This document shows, one piece after another, positions 11,189 through 21,995 of a stretch of DNA of 64,000 nt. The notes beneath the pieces are model-generated. The model had not been told where the DNA came from. It saw only the letters and a program-made list of their open reading frames with translations, and searched no databases. This stretch comes from Sordariomycetes sp. S80-01Y (lineage: Eukaryota; Ascomycota; Sordariomycetes), in the NCBI GenBank assembly GCA_037042185.1, contig JAXQJY010000028.1, positions 2,294,001 through 2,358,000 on the forward strand, read 5' to 3'. Each line of letters begins with the position of its first letter. Position 1 is the stretch's first letter. The position numbers were made by a program, and so were the translations under genes.

Positions 11189-11786
11189 GATGGGCGGTTT
11201 GGCGGTTTGGCGGCCGCTCTCACTCAGGTGTTGGAAGGGCGTGCGAGGAGAGGGATGGCCATTCAGCTGTTATTGGTGAGGTAAAGCGTGCTGAGTGGGA
11301 TAATTGAGATGCTGTTGGGTGTTTGAGAGTGAGTTTGAGGTTGAGGTGAGGGGCTTTTGCGTGTTGAGGGTTGAGTGTTGCAGGGGTGCGGTGGGAAAGC
11401 TCCATTAAACATGGTTGTGGAGTCGCGATGCGAGTCGTGCGGTGGTCGGTGCGGTGGTCGGTGAGGCGCGTCGCGGTGGATTGGAAGCCTCAGGCTCGGG
11501 GCGCCATGACGTACTTATAAGGGCCTGTTTGGTGCTGTATTTACTACTTCTGCCCTATGTTCTGTTTGCAGCCCAGCACGATCTACATCACTGGGCATAA
11601 TACGGCTTCTCAGCAATGTAGTGCCATCAGTGTTCTCAATTTTCAACGAAGCATCATGCTATTTTGAGATGCCTTAGTATTTCTCAGCGCGCACATACCC
11701 AGTACGCTGCTCATGCGTCCACCGTATGTTGATCTGCCCAACTGCCATCCTCGTTATTCGCACCTTAGCCGACAAGATATCTTTGT
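11189..11786. other. Hydrolase promoter region
   Basis: About 600 bp between the hydrolase ATG and the P450 stop. It has G/T-rich low-complexity sequence near 11310-11460 and otherwise no recognisable element. Confidence 0.4.
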
Positions 11787-13498
11787 TCACGTCTTTCCAC
11801 TTGGCCGCTCCCTCGGTCTCAGCCTCACCGGCAGTCCATCCTTGGGATGCGGCGTGATGCTGGTCTCGGGCTGCACCTGATACGCCGGCTCGCCGCAGAA
11901 CCTCGGCGCATCATCCGCGTACACGGCCTGAACGTCAAAGTCCCTCGCTGTCAGGGCCAGGATCAGCCTCAGCTCCAGGCTCGCGAGCTCCTGGCCGATG
12001 CAGTTCCTCGGTCCCATTTCGAAGGGCCGGTAGGCGTTCTTGACGGGGTGAAGCGGGTCGCCCTCGGGCACCGTCCATCGCTCGAGTATGAATCTGTCCG
12101 GTTCAGGCCAGAATGCGGGGTTTCGATGACATGAGGTCGATGTTGAAAAGAGCATGAAGCCGTCGGTGGGGAGCTGCTCGCCCGTCTCTGGTACTGTCAG
12201 GGTGAGGCCGTGGCTCGGCTCGCGGTTCGTGCCCGCGACGGGGAAGAGGCGCAGCGTTTCCTTGACCAGCGCGCTTGTGCAGGGCATTTGGTTCAACAGA
12301 GCTGGGTCTTCTGAAAGGACCCTGGGGGCATCGTCGACGTCCTCACCCAGCAGCTCGTCCAGCTCCCGACACACCTTTTCTGCCGCGTCCGGGTGGCAGC
12401 CCAGCATGTAATAGCAGTACGACAGGGTCGTCGCAGTGGTGTCGTGGCCGGCGAAGAGGAACATTTTCATGTGGTTGACCACCTTTTCCAGAAACGCCGG
12501 CGGGATGTTCCCTCTGGCGGAGTAATCGACCTCCTCGACGTAGTGCTTGAGCGCCAGCGCGAGAATAGTCTTGGGCCCCTCGAGCTTCTCCCAGTTCAGC
12601 GCCGTCTCACGCACGTACGGCATGATTTCGTTTCTGAAACGACGGTGGTACAGCCAGTGGTAGTAGCCTCTCAACGGGTTGAATCTCTTGGAGGGCTCGA
12701 GGTTGAAGTAAACGAACCTCACCTCCTGCAACATGGCGTCCAGAAGAGCGACTGGCTTCTGCTGAGCGTGGAACCTCACTCCCAGCGCAGCCCGTCCGAT
12801 GATGTCCACCGTCACGGTCGTGGTATAATCATCCATCTTGAACATCTCCCCCGTCCTGGCAAACTCCCTCATCCTGTCTCTGAACACGAGGCTCTCCTCG
12901 ACAAAACTCGGCACCAAGCTTCGCAGGTTCTTTTGCGAGAATCCAGGGTTGAAGATCGCCCGCGCACTCTTCCATTCATTTCCATTCGCTGACACGAGGT
13001 CGTCGTTCTGCGTAAAGGGTTTGAAGGCAGTTTGCAGCCTGTGGTACTTGGGCTGGGAATCATCCTGGGTGAACTGCGCCATCATGTCCGGATGGTAGAC
13101 GGCCAGGATGGGCGGCGCGGTGGGCCAGAGGTCGAGGTAGCACGCGCCCTTGGCGGCAACGTCGGGGTAGAGCTGCGCGATGAGGATTGGGAAGCGGTGG
13201 CCGTAGGCGTCTGGGGGCATGGAGAAGTGTTTTGCTACCTCGCCGGCGACTGGAAGATGCCCCAAAAGGAATGAATGTGGGAGGATGTCCTGTGCCAGGA
13301 TAAGCAGTTGCACTTGGCTGCTGTTTGGGGTGAGGGTTCATGTCGGGGAGGGAGACGCACGATGCCATGTTTCTTGCTCAAGCGTCGGACGCTGAGTCGC
13401 ACTTGAACGAGACGGTAGAAGAATGCTGCGATGCCGATGAGGATAAGATAGAGCAGGGCTATGAATACCAGCCAAGGGGATATCTGAGATACCAACAT
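11787..13498 (-). CDS. Cytochrome P450, microsomal
   Basis: Two exons (13498-13361 and 13289-11787) flank a 71-nt intron; the phase is 0 on both sides and the product is 546 aa. Exon 1 encodes an N-terminal membrane anchor (IALLYLILIGIAAFF) and a basic patch, typical of class II P450s of the endoplasmic reticulum. Exon 2 begins at the proline-rich hinge (DILPHSFLLGHLP). The I-helix motif AGHDTT (~326-331), the K-helix ETLR (~390-393) and the haem loop FEMGPRNCIG (Cys ~476) are all intact, so the enzyme should be an active monooxygenase fed by NADPH-P450 reductase. The family and substrate cannot be assigned. It stands beside a hydrolase and an esterase but no backbone synthase, so a metabolic cluster is not evident here. 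Confidence 0.9.
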
Positions 13499-13934
13499 GA
13501 CGGGCGACTTTCGCGAAACGAGTGTCAATCTACACCCAGAACAACAAAAGCAGGTGTCGATTTGCGCGGCAGGCCACATATATGATTGACCACCAGAGCT
13601 CGCCCAGTTGCAGAGCACATGTTACGCATCGTCCATCCATCCCACTTTGATAGCAGGCAACGAGATGTGCCCATGCGACGTGTGACGTATGAATGCAAGC
13701 GTCGTCATGCAGTAACTCGAGCCCCAGATTGCAAGCAACGAAAGCTACGTCCAGTGGATAGGAGGCGAGCAAAACTGCGGCTTCCCCACTAGATTGACGT
13801 TTTGGAGATGCGAGGGCTTCCTTCGCGTCGCGGGGGATCGGGGGATCTGTGGTGGGACCTTTGATCCATCTGCATTGCGACCAAACAAGCGAGGACTGGA
13901 TTCTTGAATCTCTGTTGATGGGTGTTCTTCCTAT

Positions 13935-15633
13935 CTACTCTGCTGGGCACTCATCATCCACCACATCATGAGACACAAATTCTGCCACTACATCGTCAAG
14001 CGCGAATCGTACTAGCGTCTTGTCCTCCGGCGAATACTTGGGCCACGTCTTCTCGCCATCGGTTGGATCCACGGAGGGATCGCTGGCAAACGAGAGCCAG
14101 AAAGCTGCGAGGAGTTACTAGTTGTATCTTCACAGGTGCAAATCCTCTGTGGAGGGAGAGACGTACCTTGCATGGAATCGGCGACCTCCCATTCGAATTC
14201 AGTCGAGTTCCCACGGTATTCGTAGTGTGTGCCAAAGAGGATCGGCAGCTCGGCTACGGAATGTGTTAGAGTGGAGTTTTGGATCGAAGCATTGAAAGAA
14301 GGGGTTCATACCACTGTGCGTAGCTCCAATCCATGGGAGAGGCGAGATGTTGGAGAAGTTGCCGGCGTACAGGTACCGGTAGGTGGTGTAGCCGAACTCA
14401 TCGCGGCGGCTATTGCTATTGTCAACAGCAGATTCACGTTTTTGTTCCTTGACTAGACCGCTTACCTGACTTCAGCTGCCACGGGGCATGTGATGGCATT
14501 GAGCCCTATTTCGTACTGCCCTGGCATCATGCCTTCGGGGTCGAAGCCACCGAAACCAGCGCCCTCGTTTGCATTGCTACCTGTAATCAAGGGCTGATAG
14601 TGTTAGACAGGAATTCTTTATTTGGAAAGAGTACACTCACAATGTCTGCAACTAGGCCTTGCTCCAGCCTGGCCGTATAGTCAGCGAAGACGGTAACGTT
14701 GTCTGGACCGGGCGTGAAAGAGGTTGACGTGTTCCCGAACGACAGTGTCTGCTGAATATCCTCAGCATCAACATCCTGCAGACATTTGAGCTCCTCCTCA
14801 GCGCCGAGGTCGCCACAGCCAACAAAAGATGCAAACTTGGAGAAGGCTTCGGGACCCGCCCCGTCCCTCATGCCAACAGCCCCCGAGTCGGCAATGATGC
14901 CGGTTATCAGAGGGTCGTCGGGGTAGGCGTAGCCGTACATGTCGGCCGAGGATGCTCCGGCTGACTGACCCCAGAGCGTGATCCTGTCCGGGTCGCCTCC
15001 GAAGGCCGCGATGTTCTCGTGGACGTACTCGACTACAAGACGCTGATCCAGCAGACCGGCATTCAGGGGCTGCGCCTCGGCGCTGGGGAAACCGAAGATG
15101 TTGACCCGGTAGTTCATAATGACTACGATGTGTGTCTGCGACCTCTCTATCCACTTGTCTGGTATCTTGTAGAGGGAATCAGCGCCGCCGCCGGTGAAGC
15201 CGCCTCCCGGGATGTAGACGAAGACAGGCAAGGCCTCCGAGACGGGCTGCAGCGGTGCATAGATGTTGACGTAGAGACAATCCTCAGACTGGCCTCCGTT
15301 GATGAGGAACTCTGGAATCACTTCGGTGTAGACGGTCTTGCTGTTGCTCAGCAACTGCATGCACGACGGCTGGTAGGCTTGCGTGTCGAGATGGCCAAAG
15401 GGCTCCTTGGCCTTGGGTGGCTGGAAACGCAAGTCACCCAGAGGCGGCTCCGCGTATGGGATCCCGAGCCATTGGCGAACGTGCGGTGCGGTGCTGTTGA
15501 CGAAGCCGCTTACGGTTCCGGCTGTGGTTTTGACGGTCAAGGGCGCACCAACGCAGTCAGAATGCTCTTGCGAACTAGCCTGGGATGTCGAGGCGAGGAG
15601 CAGCCCTCCAACGAGGGTAGACAGAATGCTCAT
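13935..15633 (-). CDS. Secreted type-B carboxylesterase / lipase
   Basis: Five exons: 15633-14641, 14593-14466, 14409-14312, 14253-14167 and 14104-13935. All four introns (47-62 nt) keep phase, giving 491 aa. A signal peptide (about 1-20, ending TSQASS) implies secretion. Family marks are the N-terminal GIPYAEPPLG and EDCLYVNIY, the oxyanion GGGF, and the nucleophile motif GQSAG (Ser ~224). The common form is GESAG; the Gln is a known variant. The triad is completed by Glu ~341 in GSNANEG and His ~405 in the THSAELP context. It would hydrolyse extracellular carboxylic esters or lipids. It is slightly shorter than the usual 530-560 aa, but the exons read through to a natural stop. Confidence 0.88.
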
Positions 15634-16796
15634 TTTGGGGCTAGATGTGCTGTGGCTTGGGCAGTACGGACGTTCAGTCTCATCCTAATCGAGGGCGTCT
15701 AGTGTGCTTCAACCTCGACGAGCTTATATATCCAAGAACTACCCTGATATGCTTACCAAAGCGGACATCGCTCGGACATGTTTGTCCGAGCGGGGAGCGG
15801 CATTGAATGTTTAGCCCTCATCTGCCGATTCGTGCCTGACGGTGTTGTATGGACACGGGGAACCCACATACGATGTAGCTGTCCTGGAGTTGCGGGTAAA
15901 GATTTAGCCCAAACCCCAGAAATCCCCGCCATCTTCGGCCCCATGGGGTAGCGCAAATGCCACGAGCGGAAGTCCGGCACTGAATCACGGGCATGTTTCT
16001 GATATTGCTGCATCAGGGTGGAATTGGGCTCGGAAACGCATTGTTCTAAGGCGCCGTGGCGTTGCGCCTTCGAACTACTCGCTCGGTTGGGCGGCTACCC
16101 TGTTGCGTCAACTGGCGTGCGAGTATTGACAGTTTATGCAAAAAACAATGATTACGTGTGGCGAAACAGGGTGAAGTGATGGCCAGACTGGGTCACGAGT
16201 ACTTCAGTGATTTTAACCTAAGAGCTAGAGGGTTGAAATGAACGCATGGTCAACGTCGGTTGTGTGATGCCACCAGCGGTCACCAGATACGACTCACCCA
16301 TTCAGGCTTTTGGAATCCTTCGACCGAGAAAGATCGACGAGCGGCTACGTGGTATGAATTAGGGCGAGATGCGTAATATCTTCGGTACCAAAGATTTACG
16401 AAGTCCAAAGTCAAGGCCGATTAGGAGTGTCATTATAGTGAAGCGCTTTTGAAGCACAGTGAGGATTATTGTTCTACTTGTGATGGTCAGGATGTATCCA
16501 CAATCTGCAGCGCACTATCCCGCATATTCATTACAGATTCCTCTAACTATAGGGTAACCCTAAGGTCCTCGTATCTGGTATGATGCTTCCCATCTAACAA
16601 GCTGCTACCGATTTGGAGTTCGACATTAGCTGGAATGTACGAAGACATTCTGAGAGTCACGTGGAGGTCGCGAAACCGTGGAGGAATCAACAACGGGACC
16701 GTATTGCGGATCATTTAAACACCGAGCCGCTACTGGTCTAAAGCCGCCATTATTGACTACGAACCTCGATGTTGCACCTCCACAATACAGTCAAGA
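15634..16796. other. Divergent promoter region, esterase / Zn2Cys6 regulator
   Basis: About 1.16 kb separate the two divergent starts. No coding potential is seen. A CCG-N5-CGG stretch occurs just upstream of the regulator (near 16699-16709). This resembles a Zn2Cys6 site but has a different spacing from the motif in the downstream cluster promoters. Confidence 0.4.
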
Positions 16797-18722
16797 ATGA
16801 GTTACCATCGAAAACGGGCGGCGGTGGCCTGTCAGTTCTGTCGCAGTCGGTATGTGCTGACAATGGTTGTGGCCACGGAGCTAACCGCGCATCAGCAAGC
16901 GGCGATGTGATGGCGGCAAACCAGCTTGCTCTAACTGTACCGACCTCGAGGTCGATTGTCATTATGATGAGGGACCGTCTCAGAGGTACTTTATGTAGCC
17001 ATGATAGCCGCGACCTCTGCTAATGAAGTTAGAATCGACACATCTGGCGGCAGCAGGGAAATCAACAACCGGCTGCGGGACATTGAAGCCATGCTCGGGT
17101 TCCAGTCAGACGCTCTAAATGCCCTGGCGCAGAACTATAGAGCGAGCAGCCTCACTGAATCCTCTCCGCAGAGTCATCCGCCCAACCGATCGTCTAACGT
17201 GCAATCCATGGACTGGGCTGCTGCGGAGAGCCTACCACCACTCACGATTCCCGTCAAACACAGAACGTCTTCCAGCTACCTGCTGACTCTTCCGGCCATC
17301 AAGTCTCTCATCGGCGAGAACCCCCCAGACTTGTTCTTTCGACTCGAGTCGCAGAACCCCGTTCCCGAAGCACTGTCCTTGCGCAACTTGCCCATGGGAG
17401 CCCCGCCCCCAGCTGTGTTGGATCTGACACGGTCAGAGGCAGACGAGCTTGTAGGAAGCTTCTTCGCCACCGCTCATGCCAACCATCCCCTCCTGGACGA
17501 AACAGAGTTTCAGGGCGTTTACGAGCACTTCATGCGCACAGGACCGGATTCGAGTATCGAGTGCGCTCTTTGCATGGTTGTCCTCAGTCTGGGCGCAGCT
17601 GCATCTTCTCCCCGCTCACCTCGCGTTGCTGATGCGCCTCCAGGCATGCAGTACATGCAGCATGCCTTGCCAACCCTCCTTTCCCTATCGTCGTGGTCCT
17701 TCTCGACAAGTCTTCTTCTGCCGCAAGCTCTTGTGCTCGCCAGTCTGTACTTTGCCTACATTGTGCGTCCGCTGCAAAGCTGGAAGCTCATCCAAACAGC
17801 GTCATCCAATCTGCAGCTGAAATTGTCGCAGATGGATGTTGATGCCGAGACCACCAGATCCAAAGAGACTGTCATCCGGCTGTTCTGGTCGTGCTTCCTC
17901 ATCGAGAGCGACCGCCTGGCGGAGCTCGAGCTCCCACGGAGCGGGTTGCAAGAGCTGACCGATTCCATCAGTCTTCCGAACTGCACGAACCTTGACATAA
18001 GCCAGTCTACTTGCTACTTGGCGGAAATTGCTGTTCGACGCCTCCTCAACCGCATACACAACTCGCTCTACCCCAGCAAGCAGCAGCAGCACTTTCTAGC
18101 TATCTCGACAACCTCTCTTGAAAGCCCGGACGATCTGACGCTTGAAGGTGTTTCCTCGATAATGTCAGTGTGTGACGAGCTGCACCTCCAGCTTGAGACG
18201 TGGCACTCCTCGATTCCCGAGACATACCGCCCAGTCCTTGACAGAACGTCGTCACATGAATACGACGACCGCGAGGGCATTCTGCGTATACGATACTACG
18301 CCGCGCGTCACATCATATGGCGGCCCTTTGTCATCTACGTTGTTACGCACGGCATGCAGAACGCCCCCGAAGCTATTTACGAAAAAGCAGCGCTTTGTCT
18401 AAGCAGCTGCAGAAGCTACATCCAACATACGACGATGGTGCTGCGAAGGCCGAGCCTGTATACTTGGACATTTTCCATGTCGTAAGTTGCGGAAGCTTTG
18501 AGAAATATATCTTCTGACCACTGTAGGACTCTCGGAGCGGTCATCATCCTCACCATGGCTTCGCTTTCCCCGGATCTCGGACACCTGGTCCCCGATATTG
18601 ACGAATTGCAGTCCATGGCCATTGAAAACATCCGACCATGGGCCTTCTCGAGCCTTGTCGCAGTCGTTGATATTCTGGAAGACATACAGAGAAAGTGTCA
18701 AAGATTGTCTCGCATTCAATAG
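16797..18722 (+). CDS. Zn(II)2Cys6 transcription factor of the sugar-acid cluster
   Basis: Four exons (16797-16849, 16896-16985, 17033-18481, 18527-18722) with introns of 46, 47 and 45 nt, all in phase; 595 aa. Exons 1 and 2 together build the zinc cluster CX2CX6CX6CX2CX6C (Cys 12, 15, 22, 29, 32, 39), so the DNA-binding domain exists only after splicing. A linker with a coiled-coil-like stretch (REINNRLRDIEAML) follows, then a fungal-specific transcription factor middle domain. It lies at the end of the dehydratase-aldolase-dehydrogenase-reductase-transporter block and is convergent with the dehydratase, 5 bp from its stop. The likely role is pathway-specific activator; the CCG-N3-CGG sites in the three neighbouring promoters are the expected kind of target. 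The role is inference, the domain assignment firm. Confidence 0.88.
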
Positions 18723-18727
18723 ACTAT

Positions 18728-20242
18728 CTACAACTCTCCACCCGTTGGCTGATCGATAATCTTCAGACCAACATCGCTTCTCCAAAAGCTGCCGTTCGGG
18801 TAGGTGTACTTCTCCAGAGCTTCGTCCGTGTAGCCGGTTGAGTAACCCGGCGCGAGAGGCGTCACATAGTGAGCCTTCTCGATCCTCGAAGGATGGCGCA
18901 GATTCTCACGATGGCTGTCGGCATTCTCGAGCATTGACTTGCGACCGCTGATGGCGACGTAGTCGATCGTGCTCAGATGCGACGTCAACTCCGTGAGCCC
19001 CATGGCACCGTTATGTGGGACGCATGGTACCTCAAATTTGAGGGCCATGAGCATTACGGCCTAGGTTGTCAGTCAGCTGCCTCCTGTGTGCGCGTTCTGT
19101 CACTTACCAGGCACTCGTTGACGCTGCCCAGCCTGACAGCGTCGATCTGGCAAACATCTGTCGCCTCAGCCTGCAGCAACTGCTTGAAGGTGACCCTGTT
19201 CTGCGCAGCTTCACCGGTAGCTACGCCAACACCGTACGGCTTGAGCGCCTTGCGAATTGCAGCGTGGCCGAGAACGTCATCGGGGTTTGTCGGCTCCTCG
19301 ATGAAGACGGGCTTAAACTCGACGAGGTGCTTCATGTACTCGATGGCTTCGGGGACGCCCCATACCTGCTAATGTCAGATGGATGCCTCCTATTGACAAG
19401 TTGAACATACCTGGTTGGCATCGATCATGATCTGGTGGCCCTTGTCGTATCCAAGAACGGCTCGGACAGCGGCCAGTCGCTCGCGATCTGCCTCGATGCT
19501 GGTCCCGACTTTGAATTTGAACACAGTGTATCCCTCTGCAATGGTCTCTTCAAGAACCTCACGCATGCGGTCGCCGGAGAATGCTAGCCACCCTGCGGAA
19601 GTTGTGTATGCCGGCACCGCTCGGTTATCGTACGCCTCATCGAGTCGGGCTTCCTTGCCCTTTCTGGTCTTCTCCAGCAGCTGGATGCTCTCTTCTGCTG
19701 TGATGACGTCGGTTATGTAGCGGAAGTCAATACAACGGACAATCTCCTCGGGGCTCATGTCGCAGACTATCTGCCACACCGGCTTGCCGAGGATCTTGCC
19801 CCAAAGATCCCACACAGCGTTGAGCACACCTGCCACGGCTAGGTGTGTGACGCTCTTCTCGGGGCCGATCCAGCGGTACTGCGAATCGGACACCATGTAC
19901 CGCCACGTCTTGCCCATATTTCGTGTCAGCTCGTGCATTGTCTTGCCGACGACTCGCTTCGCAAAGATGTCTAGGGCCATGCAGATGAGCTCGCTGCCGC
20001 GGCCGTTGCTGAAGGCCTGTTTAGATTAGCCAGGAACTGGACATGAGGAGTTGACTCACGATTCCCTCTCCAACCAGGTCACCATGGTTTGTGGAGAGTC
20101 GAATATAGGGATGAGATCCGTTGGTGCCCACGTGCATAGCATCCGAGCCCACGCCATCGAGACTCGTCGGAAACCTCAGGTCAATGACTTCAAAGGACGT
20201 GACGGTGACGTCGAACACTGTGGGAGGCGATAGGGAACCCAT
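18728..20242 (-). CDS. L-fuconate dehydratase-like enolase-superfamily enzyme
   Basis: Four exons (20242-20060, 20016-19411, 19365-19108, 19060-18728) with introns of 43-47 nt, all phase 0; 459 aa. The sequence follows the FucD/ENOSF1 line: RFPTS near the start, [24 protein letters not shown] and YTTSAGWL. The catalytic elements of the superfamily are present: KxK in FKFKVG (Lys 228/230), metal ligands in MIDANQ (Asp 260), FIEEP and TGEAAQNR, and a His in VPHNGAMGL. The reaction would be removal of water from a 6-deoxy-aldonate such as L-fuconate to the 2-keto-3-deoxy acid. The His loop reads HNGAMGL where FucD/ENOSF1 usually have HAGGVGL, so the true substrate may be a relative of fuconate. 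It is transcribed divergently from the aldolase that would take its product. Confidence 0.87.
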
Positions 20243-20410
20243 TCTGTTGATGCTGTTGAAGTTGATGGAAAGATGAATTGCGAATCCGGGGCATCACGCT
20301 TGCAAATACCACCCACCGGTCCATTTAAGACATGCACACGCACCCCTCGCACCCTGAACCCCAAATCGAAGTTGGAGATGCCGCAGTTCCCCATTGCATG
20401 AACTACTGCT

Positions 20411-20427
20411 CTGGGGTGTGGGTGGAG
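20411..20427 (+). promoter_or_regulatory. Paired CreA-type SYGGRG sites
   Basis: CTGGGG and GTGGAG lie 5 bp apart and both fit the CreA consensus SYGGRG. Paired sites are the form usually reported as functional in Aspergillus. Single hexamers of this kind are common by chance, so the pairing is the only notable point. Confidence 0.35.
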
Positions 20428-20438
20428 CTGCCGCTCTT

Positions 20439-20447
20439 CCGCGACGG
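20439..20447. promoter_or_regulatory. CCG-N3-CGG, candidate Zn2Cys6 binding site
   Basis: Perfect inverted CCG half-sites with a 3-bp spacer (CGA) in the dehydratase/aldolase promoter. The same spacing recurs at 23516-23524 and 25285-25293 in the other two structural-gene promoter regions of the block. The adjacent regulator gene is the natural candidate to bind it. Confidence 0.45.
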
Positions 20448-20640
20448 AGCCGGCCTTGGCTTGCGCGGTCTGGGCACACATGGCTTACAAGTCTGGTGAT
20501 ATTGATGTGAGGATAGATATGTACTTCAAAATCAAGTGTCTTTCTACTTCTCTCTGCTGTACAGGACATTTCGAGGCAGATGTCAACCTTGTTCAAACTT
20601 TCGAGATCTTCACACAGCAATTTCCCAACCAAGCATCGCC

Positions 20641-21621
20641 ATGCCTCGTCAGTTACTCCCCGGCATCTATGTGCCTACTCAAGTCTTTTACAAAGACGGA
20701 AGCGATGAGAAGCTCGATGAAGCTACCATAGCCACACACGCCGTTAGAATGGCCAGGGCTGGAGTCGCTGGCATCGTCACAAATGGCTCCAACGGCGAGG
20801 CAGTCTATCTGACCTCCGCTGAGAAGGCACTCGTCACCAAGACAACACGTAACGCCCTCGATGGGGCAGGATTCCGTCGTCTTCCAATTATTGTTGGTGC
20901 CTCGGATCAGTCCGTAGGGGGTACCGTACAGCTGTGTCGCGAAGCTGCAGATGCCGGAGGCGATGCGGTCCTGATCATGGTTCCGAGCTTCTTCAAGTGG
21001 GCCATGAACGACGCGACCATCGAAAAGTACTTTCGAAGCGTTGCGGACCAGAGCCCTCTACCTGTAGTTATATACAACTACCCAGCAGCTGTGGCAGGAA
21101 TCGACCTGAGCTCGGATCTTCTCCTGCGCTTGGCTCAACACAGCAACATTGTCGGCACCAAGTTTACCTGCGGAAACATTGGGAAATTGGCGAGGATTAC
21201 CCATGGCACAAATACTGTATCCGAAGTGCGCGGCGGACGGTCTTCCGAAGACCCGTACTTTGCGTTTGCCGGCATTGCGGACATCATATCGCCATCCGTC
21301 GAGGTTGGTAGCTCCGGTGCGATTGTCGGCGCGGCCAACGTTTTCCCGCGGGCGTGCGTGAACGTCTACAACTTGGCAGTTCAGGGAAAGAGACTCGAGG
21401 CCATGAAGGCCCAACAGGAGCTCGCTGTAGCCGACTGGGAGTTGACAAAAAGAGCCGTCCCGGGGTTCAAGGCTATCCTGGCGAATTGCTTCGGCTACGG
21501 GGGTGTACCCAGAAGCCCGATGGCGGCGCTGCGTGAGGATGAGAAGACAAAGCTGTTTGAGGATGTGGCAGGGATGGTTGAGCTGGAAAGCAAGTTAACA
21601 GACTACGGTGTTCCTCAATAA
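20641..21621 (+). CDS. DHDPS/KDG-aldolase family enzyme (2-keto-3-deoxy sugar acid aldolase)
   Basis: Single exon, 326 aa, ATG at 20641 with a clean CGCC context; the frame upstream is not conserved. A class I aldolase of the dihydrodipicolinate synthase / N-acetylneuraminate lyase superfamily: TNGSNGEAVYLT (phosphate/carboxylate-binding loop), IYNYP (Tyr ~145) and the Schiff-base Lys in VGTKFTCGN (Lys ~174). In fungi, members of this family cleave 2-keto-3-deoxy sugar acids, for example the galacturonate-pathway aldolase, to pyruvate plus an aldehyde. Its head-to-head position with the dehydratase says that its substrate is the 2-keto-3-deoxy acid made there; a 6-deoxy acid would give pyruvate and lactaldehyde. 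A true lysine-pathway role is unlikely, since fungi make lysine through aminoadipate. Confidence 0.87.
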   Translation: MPRQLLPGIYVPTQVFYKDGSDEKLDEATIATHAVRMARAGVAGIVTNGSNGEAVYLTSAEKALVTKTTRNALDGAGFRRLPIIVGASDQSVGGTVQLCREAADAGGDAVLIMVPSFFKWAMNDATIEKYFRSVADQSPLPVVIYNYPAAVAGIDLSSDLLLRLAQHSNIVGTKFTCGNIGKLARITHGTNTVSEVRGGRSSEDPYFAFAGIADIISPSVEVGSSGAIVGAANVFPRACVNVYNLAVQGKRLEAMKAQQELAVADWELTKRAVPGFKAILANCFGYGGVPRSPMAALREDEKTKLFEDVAGMVELESKLTDYGVPQ

Positions 21622-21995
21622 TTGATCAATTTAAAGGTTTCTGGGAAATGTTATGATCGTTAACAGACACCGAAGCCGAGTGAAGCAATTGTACTATAAA
21701 TGTCAAGGATTGAAGCTGGTTCGCGATTAGAAATATTGGTCAATGAAAATAGACAAGTCTGTCTTTTGAAGAGTGCAACCTCTCTTCGAGCCATAGAGAC
21801 TGCCCATAAATGGCATCACTTTCCCATCATACAAATATTGGTGACAGAAGCACATGCCAGGCCCTTGTCGATTCTCGTAACCATACATTGAGAGGAGCAT
21901 TGGCACTGACGATCCTCGGATCTCGCATACGAAATATAACTTTTTCACATGGCATCTAGGGTCGTTCGAGAGCTACCGTATATCTGGATTCTTTT
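21622..21995. other. Convergent 3' flank, aldolase / alcohol dehydrogenase
   Basis: A 374-bp A/T-rich stretch between two convergent stops, presumably shared 3' untranslated and polyadenylation sequence. No gene seen. Confidence 0.5.

Larger units (their letters stand above)
20243..20640. promoter_or_regulatory. Divergent promoter, dehydratase / aldolase
   Basis: A 398-bp bidirectional promoter between two pathway genes. It contains a perfect CCG-N3-CGG inverted repeat (20439-20447) and two adjacent carbon-catabolite (CreA, SYGGRG) consensus hexamers at 20411-20416 and 20422-20427. This is the arrangement expected for genes induced by a specific sugar and repressed by glucose. Function is inferred from motifs only. 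Confidence 0.55.

Noticed and set aside
10082-11284. A 400-codon plus-strand frame opposite the alpha/beta hydrolase
   Set aside because: Composition is typical of an antisense shadow; no domain, and the other strand has a full catalytic triad.
14587-15633. Reading the carboxylesterase as a complete 348-aa single-exon protein
   Set aside because: It would lack the catalytic Glu and His. Four consensus introns join conserved exons down to 13935 in phase.
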